Below are positions 1-5,769 of a stretch of DNA of 6,717 nucleotides, one piece after another. The translations under genes and the position numbers were made by a program. The stretch lies in assembly GCA_002373325.1 (NCBI GenBank), contig DFKI01000111.1:1-6717 (forward strand). Reading direction: 5' to 3'. Source of the DNA: Treponema sp. UBA3649. GTDB taxonomy: Bacteria; Spirochaetota; Spirochaetia; Treponematales; Treponemataceae. Every line of letters starts with the position of its first letter. The stretch's first letter is position 1. The notes below the pieces were generated by a model, which was given only the letters and a program-made list of their open reading frames with translations, ran no database searches and was not told where the DNA came from.

Positions 1-5
1 CGCAT

Positions 6-41
6 AAAGGACTGCTCAAATCGGGTAGTCCTTTTTTTTTT
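6..41 (+). terminator. Rho-independent terminator of an upstream forward gene
   Basis: An 8-bp perfect stem (AAAGGACT at 6-13, AGTCCTTT at 27-34) can be extended inward by four more pairs, two of them G-T, leaving a 5-base loop (18-22). It is followed by a run of 10 T at 32-41. The T run lies only on the forward side, so it should stop forward transcription entering from outside the window. It insulates the restriction-modification gene from its upstream neighbour, which implies that gene needs its own promoter. Confidence 0.85.
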
Positions 42-59
42 CAGTTCTATTGTTTCATA

Positions 60-88
60 ATGACAAACCATTGAAAATCTTATATACT
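60..88 (+). promoter_or_regulatory. Putative sigma-70-type promoter for the restriction-modification gene
   Basis: ATGACA at 60-65 matches the -35 consensus in 5 of 6 bases. TATACT at 83-88 matches the -10 consensus in 5 of 6, and the spacer is exactly 17 bp. It sits just after a terminator and just before the gene. The predicted transcription start, around 95, would fall at the Shine-Dalgarno sequence and give a leader of only about 10 nt. That is unusually short, so either the true start differs or the match is chance in AT-rich DNA. Confidence 0.4.
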
Positions 89-94
89 GATTGT

Positions 95-100
95 GAGGTG
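95..100 (+). promoter_or_regulatory. Shine-Dalgarno sequence of the restriction-modification gene
   Basis: GAGGTG ends 4 bases before the ATG at 105. It is the only good ribosome binding site near the 5' end of the frame and supports this start codon. Confidence 0.7.
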
Positions 101-104
101 ATTC

Positions 105-2504
105 ATGGCTATTGAACAATATACAGAAAGTCTTACTCTTCACGAAATGAAATGCACAATCGGTGAAAATCCATTCGGCTACGTTTTCCCGCAGGGCGAT
201 TGTGAGTCTGTCGATAAAATTGATAATCTCCTCAAAAAAACGGGAGGAAAACCTAAAGAGTGCGGTCTATCTGATTTTTCAGTGACTGGAAGCGGAAAGG
301 CGAAACCCGAATACATAATCACTTTCAACGATTTGCCTTCGACAATAATCGTAGTTGAGTGCAAAAAATCTGTAAAATTCCACAAATCCGAGGATTTCTC
401 AAAGCCAAAAGACTATGCTGTGGACGGCGTCCTTTTTTACGCGAAGCATCTAAAAGCTGAATACAATGTGATAGCCGTCGCCATAAGCGGAACCAAAAAA
501 AACGAGATTAAGGTAAGCTCTTTCTACTGGCAGAAGGGGCAGGATTCTTTTCAGGAATTGCAGAAAATCCAAGATTTGATTCTTGAGCCGAAAAACTACA
601 TTGAATTCACAAATGGAAGAAAAATCAAAAAATCATACTCGCTCGATGAAATCCGTGAGACCGCAATCATAATGCACGAGGCCTTGCGCGAAATAAAGGT
701 GACAGAAGCTCACAAGCCCATCTTTATCGCAGGAATATTGATTGCGCTTAATGACGATGATTTTTGCAAGAGTTACCAATCGCTCACATCTTACAAGCTT
801 GTCATGCAGAATATTCAAACGGCAATCGAGAACGTTCTTGCCGAAAGCGACATTAGGAACGAAAGAATCAGTTACATCAAGCATGTTTTCAAGACTTTGC
901 AGGACAACACAAAATTTCAGAATATTCCGCTCGGCCACAAAAACTCAATCACGTGGTATATTGAGCAGCTTGAAATGAAAATCAAGCCGATGATGAACTA
1001 TGCAGACAGCACACTTGACGCTCTGGGCGTGTTCTACCACGAGTTCATAAAATATTCCGGAGGAGACGGGAGCGGACTCGGAATTGTTTTGACCCCACAG
1101 CATCTCACCGAGTTTATGTGCGATTTGGCGGGCGTGAACAAAAACAGCAAGGTCGTTGACATCTGCTGTGGTTCTGCATCGTTTCTTGTGACGGCAATGA
1201 GCCGAATGTTCAAGGACGCAAATCCAAAGGAAGTTGAACGAATCAGAAAGCAAGGTCTCTATGGTGTTGAATTTGATGACAGTCTTTATACGCTTGCAAT
1301 CGCGAACATGATTATCAGAAAGGACGGAAAATCGAATATCTACAAAGGCGACTGCTTCGACGAAAAAATCACACAGGAACTCAAACGGAAGAACATCAAC
1401 ATCGGTCTCATAAATCCTCCCTACTCACAAGGCGATAAAGAGGAACTGGAATTCACAGAGCATTTGCTTGACATCCTCTCTCCCGGCGGAACAGGCGTTG
1501 TGGTCGTTCCGATGAGCTGTGCAATCGGTACAAAGTTCAAGGCAACCCGCGAAAGACTTTTCAAGCACCATACGCTTAAAGCCGTTTTCTCCATGCCCGA
1601 CGATATTTTCTATCCAGTGGGAACAACGGTCTGTGTCATGGTCTGGGAGGCACATACTCCGCACGACAGCACACAGGAAACTTTCTTCGGATATTACAAG
1701 GATGACGGATTTGTAAAGAAGCACAAATTTGGCAGAGTTGACTATTTTTCACGCTGGAAAAAAATTGAAAAGGAATGGCTAAACCTGTATAGGAACAGGG
1801 ACATACGTGACGGACTGACAGCTCGGCATTGCATCTCTTGGCAAGATGAGTGGTTGTGCGAACCATATATGCATACCGATTATAGGAAATTACAACAATC
1901 TGATTTTGAAAAATCAGTTAGGACGCTTCTCGCTTATAAAGTCTTAACAGGCACAACAGATTTATCCGTGAATTTCAACAATACATCTTCTGTGCCCGTA
2001 TTAAATATAAGTGAATGGAGAGATTTTCTTGTATCCAATGTTTTCACGATTCAAAATGGGAAGGGAATAAAAGCGGAAGAAATTGAAGAATTCCCGGGTG
2101 ATTTTCCTGCCGTCCAGAGTGGCGAGCTGAACAACGGCATTCTGGGATTCATTGACAAAAAATATTGCGAGGAAATGAATTACACAATGACCGAAAAACC
2201 TTGCCTCACAGTTGCCAGAACAGGAACTGCGGGATTTGTGGCTTATCAGGACAATGGTTGTGTCGTAGGGGATTCCGCGAAAATTCTCTTATTGAAGGAT
2301 TCTGGTTTTGCGAACAAGTATGTCTATATTTTCCTTGCGACAATATTGAACGCAAACCGCTACAAATTTTCGTATGGGCGTAAGGTCACAGAGGAAAAGT
2401 ACAACGACCTTATCATAAGACTCCCCGTCACTGCTGACGGCTCCCCCGACTATCAATTCATGGAAAGCTACATTAAAACTCTACCTTATAGCGACAGGAT
2501 TTGA
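105..2504 (+). CDS. Single-chain restriction-modification enzyme (type IIG-like: nuclease, N6-adenine methyltransferase and specificity domain)
   Basis: This 799-residue protein appears to combine DNA cleavage, adenine-N6 methylation and target recognition in one chain. Residues about 55-145 look like a PD-(D/E)XK nuclease: P68-E69, then hydrophobic residues leading to E85-C86-K87, then a DYAVDGVLFYA segment resembling the QxxxY-type helix. Residues about 300-520 are an N6-adenine methyltransferase: a leader with LTPQHL (329-334), SAM-binding motif I DICCGSASFL (352-361) and catalytic motif IV NPPY (437-440). Residues about 636-775 resemble half of a type I S subunit, with TVARTGTAGF (702-711) and a closing LPVTADG...YIKTLPYSDRI typical of such C-termini. 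The ATG at 105 has a good ribosome binding site. No separate R, M or S gene is visible, which fits a self-contained enzyme. Oddities are glutamate in place of the usual first aspartate of the nuclease motif and a sharp GC drop entering the recognition domain. It could instead be a methyltransferase with a degenerate nuclease. The recognition site cannot be predicted. Confidence 0.88.
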   Translation: MAIEQYTESLTLHEMKCTIGENPFGYVFPQGDCESVDKIDNLLKKTGGKPKECGLSDFSVTGSGKAKPEYIITFNDLPSTIIVVECKKSVKFHKSEDFSKPKDYAVDGVLFYAKHLKAEYNVIAVAISGTKKNEIKVSSFYWQKGQDSFQELQKIQDLILEPKNYIEFTNGRKIKKSYSLDEIRETAIIMHEALREIKVTEAHKPIFIAGILIALNDDDFCKSYQSLTSYKLVMQNIQTAIENVLAESDIRNERISYIKHVFKTLQDNTKFQNIPLGHKNSITWYIEQLEMKIKPMMNYADSTLDALGVFYHEFIKYSGGDGSGLGIVLTPQHLTEFMCDLAGVNKNSKVVDICCGSASFLVTAMSRMFKDANPKEVERIRKQGLYGVEFDDSLYTLAIANMIIRKDGKSNIYKGDCFDEKITQELKRKNINIGLINPPYSQGDKEELEFTEHLLDILSPGGTGVVVVPMSCAIGTKFKATRERLFKHHTLKAVFSMPDDIFYPVGTTVCVMVWEAHTPHDSTQETFFGYYKDDGFVKKHKFGRVDYFSRWKKIEKEWLNLYRNRDIRDGLTARHCISWQDEWLCEPYMHTDYRKLQQSDFEKSVRTLLAYKVLTGTTDLSVNFNNTSSVPVLNISEWRDFLVSNVFTIQNGKGIKAEEIEEFPGDFPAVQSGELNNGILGFIDKKYCEEMNYTMTEKPCLTVARTGTAGFVAYQDNGCVVGDSAKILLLKDSGFANKYVYIFLATILNANRYKFSYGRKVTEEKYNDLIIRLPVTADGSPDYQFMESYIKTLPYSDRI

Positions 2505-2506
2505 AA

Positions 2507-5161
2507 TCAGAATTTATCCAGAAATCCCTTAAGCTTTTTCGCCCCTTCCCCAACCTTATCGCTTGTTTTTCCTGATGAGCCGTCGAAAATCTTGTCGGTA
2601 AGTCCGTTGAGACCTTCCTTCACCTTGTCCGAAGCCTCTCCGTCCTGTCCCAGCTTGTCGGAAACCACGTCGGAGATTTTGTCCTTCACTGCGGATTTTG
2701 CCTCCTCGGTCTTTTCCGCAATCACAGCGTTCGCCTTTTCGGTAGCAGTGTCAATGGCCTTGTTCGCCTCTTCCTTCAGCTTCGCCTCAATCTCAGCCTT
2801 CTTCTTTAAAAGGAGATTCTGCACGTCGGAAAGCCTGGTGTTCTGCAAATCGATGTAACCCTCAATGCTAAGGAATTCCTTCGCCTTCAAAAGATATTCG
2901 TTCTGTGAGTTGTTGAGTATGTCCTGAAGTTTTGCGATGGCGGCATTCTTCGCATCCTTACCCGCCTCAAGGGCAATCTTCACGAGAGCCTTTACGAACT
3001 GTTCTCCGATGTTTCCGTCCAAATCAAGATACAGACCTCTCGCCTTCGTGTAGCCCACGTCATATCCGAAATCCATGTTGTCCACGGAGGAAAGACCCAC
3101 GTTGTAGTACTTTGTGACCAAATCGTTGTCGAATCCGTCGCTGAAAAGTGAGACTGGAGCAAGTTTCGCGTATCCCTGGGCAGAGAATCCTGTCTCGTCG
3201 GCACTTGCGCTCATGGAGATAAAAGCCTTCCCTTTCACTGACGGCACACCGCATTTTCTTGCAATGGAGGTTCCGTCTATGTCCACGCTGTAGCCGCTTC
3301 CGGTATATTTTGCGAAGACCAGCGGATTGGATGTCGCGCGTCTCATGTCAAGCACGATGTTTCCGGTATGAACAACGTTCTTTATGTCCAGCCTGAGATT
3401 CGCCTCGGTTGGTCTGTTACGCACGTCCTGGTCGTTGGTTATCTCGGTTATGATGCCCTCGAATCCTGTCCCGGAAGCCCTGACGTTTTGAATCAAAAAG
3501 CTCGGATACGCAGCAATAAACTGAAAATCGGTTCCGGGCAATCTTTTGCTCACTTTCTTGGGCTTTTCCTTCTTTTCCTTCGTCGCGGATTTTGCCTTCA
3601 GCTCCCTCGCTATGTCCAGTCCCTCCATGACATAGGGATAGTATTTTCCGAGCAGATTGAGGACAATGGTATCAGCAGCATGCATGACAAGACCGTCCAG
3701 ATTCGCTATGGTTCCGGTGATTGTCGTAAGACGCTCGATGATATAATCATAGTCGCTTTTCGCAGTGTCGGCAACTTTCACAACCATGTCATTCACTGTT
3801 ACGGCATCGGTCTTCACTTCCTCCACGACAGCCCTAACAGCAGCCTCAAGGACTTTACCCTGCTCCAGTGCCTGAGAAATTTTCTCAAGGGCAGACTTCA
3901 GCTCCGCCACATCCTCCTGCTTCCTTATGTCATACAACTTCACGTTGATTGTCTGAAGCTCCTTGACCGAATCCGCAAACCGCGTCACGTCGGCCTTCAT
4001 CTCATCGGGCTTCGCCTTCCATTTTTCAACAAGAGCCTGTGCCTTCACAATCGACTCCTGAACCACCTCGGGAGTGTTGATGTTGTCCTGCAGGTTCTTC
4101 ACGATGCTCTCTATGTCACTTCCGCCAAGAAGGTCGTATGCCTCGTTTTTAAGCTGATTTATGGCATTGTTCAGTCTCGCGCTCACTTCCCTGACAAAGG
4201 GGGAGTCAACCTTGTGGGAATTCGGGAGCTCGCAGCTGTAGGTACGGTCTGTGTTCCAAGCGATTCCAGATGCCTCCAGATTTTCAGCGACAAAGCGTTT
4301 TTTCAAAAGCTGCACGAGATTGAAATCCACCTGAATGCGCTGGACCTCGAAGAGATTTTTCATCACGGAATTTTTATTTCCAACCTGTATGCGGCCAATC
4401 GTAATCGACGTGTCAAAAAGTTTCACGCTCACCCAGTCGATGTCGGTCCTTGCCTGGAAAACGGTCTCGCATGTGGATTTTATGAACCTGAGCACAATCC
4501 TGTCCTTGTTCGCAATCACCACGGAAACAAGCCCTATAAGAATCGCTGCAATCATCGCAAGTGGAATCAGACGGATCCGCGCCTTGTTCTGTTTTTTAAT
4601 TTCCTTCGCTATGAACTTGAAGCGCTTGAGCTCTTTTTTTGTGAGGAGCAAATCTTTCGGGACGGCAAGGTTCTTTGGTTTCTTGGGATTTCCACCCGGA
4701 ACGAACAGTGAGCCCACGGCATAACGGTCCTCGGGAATGTAGATTTTTCTCGATATTTTTCTGTGGAAGGCATTTTTCGAATATGTCCTCTTGAAGATTC
4801 CCGGAAGTTTTTTCATGGGAATGACACGCTTGGACTCATCCTCCTCTTTTTCCAGCACCTCTCCCCTAGCCTGCTCCACGACATCCCTAACGGAAGACAC
4901 GCTCAGCTCCTTGTCCTCCCTTGAAATCACCACAGCCTGATTTTCCCCGTCCACAATCTCAGGAGTCGATTCGGTTTCAGTACTTGATTCAGTCTCTGAA
5001 CTTGATTCAGTCTCTGAACTTGATTCAGTCTCAGCACATGATTCAGGTTCAACAGTCGGCTCGGGCTCGGAAATCTGGGAGGACTCGGGTGACGGCTCTT
5101 GTTCCGGCATCTGCTCAGGAGATTCTTTTCGTCTGGACTCAAGCTCTTCATTTTCTTCCAT
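2507..5161 (-). CDS. TIGR03545-type envelope protein with AsmA-like features, function unknown
   Basis: This 884-residue protein of unknown function matches my memory of family TIGR03545, sporadic in outer-membrane bacteria and usually paired with TIGR03546. Residues 1-110 are acidic and low-complexity (Glu, Ser, Pro, Thr) with hexapeptide repeats at 37-66. Residues 111-196 are basic. One transmembrane helix spans about 197-217, with Lys/Arg before it, so the N-terminus is probably cytoplasmic and the rest periplasmic. Residues 239-306 (TSITIGRIQV, NLFEVQRIQVDF, LEASGIAW) read like the start of an AsmA/DUF748-type beta domain. About 325-530 is helical, probably coiled coil, ending in a Lys-rich stretch. 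About 540-725 is beta-rich again, and 730-884 is charged helix ending in Gly/Lys-rich sequence. There is no signal-peptidase or lipobox motif and no enzyme motif. The start has AGGGGG 7 bases upstream. The stop lies 2 bp from the convergent restriction-modification stop. Family assignment is fairly secure; the AsmA relationship is inference. Confidence 0.82.
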   Translation of the reverse strand: MEENEELESRRKESPEQMPEQEPSPESSQISEPEPTVEPESCAETESSSETESSSETESSTETESTPEIVDGENQAVVISREDKELSVSSVRDVVEQARGEVLEKEEDESKRVIPMKKLPGIFKRTYSKNAFHRKISRKIYIPEDRYAVGSLFVPGGNPKKPKNLAVPKDLLLTKKELKRFKFIAKEIKKQNKARIRLIPLAMIAAILIGLVSVVIANKDRIVLRFIKSTCETVFQARTDIDWVSVKLFDTSITIGRIQVGNKNSVMKNLFEVQRIQVDFNLVQLLKKRFVAENLEASGIAWNTDRTYSCELPNSHKVDSPFVREVSARLNNAINQLKNEAYDLLGGSDIESIVKNLQDNINTPEVVQESIVKAQALVEKWKAKPDEMKADVTRFADSVKELQTINVKLYDIRKQEDVAELKSALEKISQALEQGKVLEAAVRAVVEEVKTDAVTVNDMVVKVADTAKSDYDYIIERLTTITGTIANLDGLVMHAADTIVLNLLGKYYPYVMEGLDIARELKAKSATKEKKEKPKKVSKRLPGTDFQFIAAYPSFLIQNVRASGTGFEGIITEITNDQDVRNRPTEANLRLDIKNVVHTGNIVLDMRRATSNPLVFAKYTGSGYSVDIDGTSIARKCGVPSVKGKAFISMSASADETGFSAQGYAKLAPVSLFSDGFDNDLVTKYYNVGLSSVDNMDFGYDVGYTKARGLYLDLDGNIGEQFVKALVKIALEAGKDAKNAAIAKLQDILNNSQNEYLLKAKEFLSIEGYIDLQNTRLSDVQNLLLKKKAEIEAKLKEEANKAIDTATEKANAVIAEKTEEAKSAVKDKISDVVSDKLGQDGEASDKVKEGLNGLTDKIFDGSSGKTSDKVGEGAKKLKGFLDKF
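4965..5054 (-). repeat. 18-bp tandem repeat, about five units, coding for Glu/Ser/Thr hexapeptides
   Basis: Two identical 18-bp units lie at 4983-5000 and 5001-5018 (forward-strand reading cttgattcagtctctgaa). A third at 5019-5036 has 2 mismatches. Degenerate copies flank them at 4965-4982 and 5037-5054, each with about 6 mismatches. On the coding strand they give repeats of the type SETESS at residues about 37-66 of the large envelope protein. The unit is a multiple of three, so copy changes would lengthen or shorten the cytoplasmic tail without shifting the frame. Confidence 0.85.
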
Positions 5162-5168
5162 AAAAGTA

Positions 5169-5174
5169 CCCCCT
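5169..5174 (-). promoter_or_regulatory. Shine-Dalgarno sequence of the TIGR03545-type gene, overlapping the upstream stop codon
   Basis: AGGGGG on the reverse strand lies 7 bases before the ATG at 5161-5159. Its first two bases belong to the TAG stop (5175-5173) of the preceding gene. A ribosome ending the upstream gene would sit on this site, so translational coupling is likely. The site also fixes the start codon. Confidence 0.65.
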
Positions 5175-5685
5175 AGATTACCTTGGAAAGATCCGAAATT
5201 TTTCTGACGAGAGGAATCTTTCCGATGAGCTTCACAATCTTAAGATTTTTCAGTTTTGCTCCAAGATAGCGTCTCCACAAAAAAGTAAAAAGGAGGGAGA
5301 TGAGGAAGAGAGGCAGATATGAAATCAGACAAAAACCAAGCGAGCCCATCACGATGGAGTTGTTGATTTTCGTAAAAGCGACGAAAGGAATGTTCATCAG
5401 CTTTATCATGGGTGCCTGCATGTAGGGCTGGGTAAGAATCCAGCATCCAATCTGGTCAAGCAGGGGATCCGCAAGATAAGCGAAAAACCCAACGATGAGA
5501 GTTGTAAGGGAAAGGACTCCCCTCTGTATACGGAGAAAAAAAATCAGCACGAAGAGTATGTACCAGACCGCATTGTTTTTTGGCAGCAGACCGAAGAAAA
5601 CACCCCAGGCAAAAGCATGAGCAATCTCCGCCGGTGCAGTGTTCGAGCTCATCGCGCGTATGAATTTCACTAAAGGGCCTAACAT
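5173..5685 (-). CDS. TIGR03546-type / DUF2062-like polytopic membrane protein, function unknown
   Basis: This 170-residue inner-membrane protein fits the TIGR03546 family, the usual partner of TIGR03545. Hydrophobic stretches lie at about 21-34, 38-51, 56-80 and 110-137, so three or four membrane passes are expected. Residues 17-36 (APAEIAHAFAWGVFFGLLPK) carry the pattern of a helix rich in small residues, a Gly-x-Phe/Phe-Gly pair and a following Pro that I associate with DUF2062-like proteins. The C-terminus from 138 is strongly basic and probably cytoplasmic. No catalytic motif is visible. The ATG at 5685-5683 is preceded by GGGGGAG at a 9-base spacing. The gene follows dapL by 84 bp and precedes its presumed partner by 11 bp, so the two are almost certainly co-transcribed. 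The pairing suggests that it assembles with, or supports, the larger single-pass protein in the inner membrane; no direct evidence for contact exists. Confidence 0.8.
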   Translation of the reverse strand: MLGPLVKFIRAMSSNTAPAEIAHAFAWGVFFGLLPKNNAVWYILFVLIFFLRIQRGVLSLTTLIVGFFAYLADPLLDQIGCWILTQPYMQAPMIKLMNIPFVAFTKINNSIVMGSLGFCLISYLPLFLISLLFTFLWRRYLGAKLKNLKIVKLIGKIPLVRKISDLSKVI

Positions 5686-5694
5686 AATTTTAAT

Positions 5695-5701
5695 CTCCCC
5701 C
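5695..5701 (-). promoter_or_regulatory. Shine-Dalgarno sequence of the TIGR03546-type gene
   Basis: GGGGGAG on the reverse strand ends 9 bases before the ATG at 5685-5683. It is the only purine-rich site near this start and supports the 170-residue reading. Confidence 0.6.
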
Positions 5702-5714
5702 GATTATGGAAAAC

Positions 5715-5753
5715 CGGGAATCTCCAAAAACGAAAGGCTTTCAAAGGTTCCCG
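5715..5753 (-). other. Weak inverted repeat between dapL and the TIGR03546-type gene
   Basis: CGGGAA and TTCCCG form a perfect 6-bp stem on the reverse strand (5753-5748 with 5720-5715) around a 27-base loop, followed by GTTTT. The T run is short and the loop is long, so this is at best a weak attenuator or an RNA-processing or stability element between the aminotransferase and the membrane-protein pair. It may be chance. The surrounding 84-bp gap (5686-5769) has no convincing promoter. Confidence 0.25.
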
Positions 5754-5769
5754 TTACAAGTTAAGAGCG

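Noticed and set aside
945..1724. Reverse-strand open frames of about 100 codons opposite the methyltransferase domain
   Set aside because: They mirror the conserved motif I and NPPY regions of the forward gene, are rich in Cys and His, and have no support as genes.
3368..4711. A 447-codon open frame on the forward strand with hydrophobic stretches
   Set aside because: It lies wholly antisense to the TIGR03545-type gene, has no recognisable domain, contains clusters of His, Cys and Arg typical of reverse-frame translation, and has no convincing ribosome binding site. The opposite strand has a coherent domain architecture and operon context.
4335..4724. A 129-codon forward open frame
   Set aside because: A second antisense shadow of the same large gene, overlapping the other shadow in a different frame and with no domain signature.
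4965..5054. The tandem repeat as a CRISPR array or replication iteron cluster
   Set aside because: The 18-bp units adjoin without spacers, stay in frame within a coding region and encode a simple hexapeptide.
5700..5730. A -10-like CATAAT on the reverse strand upstream of the TIGR03546-type gene
   Set aside because: No acceptable -35 hexamer exists at 16-18 bp spacing, and the implied start would fall within the ribosome binding site.
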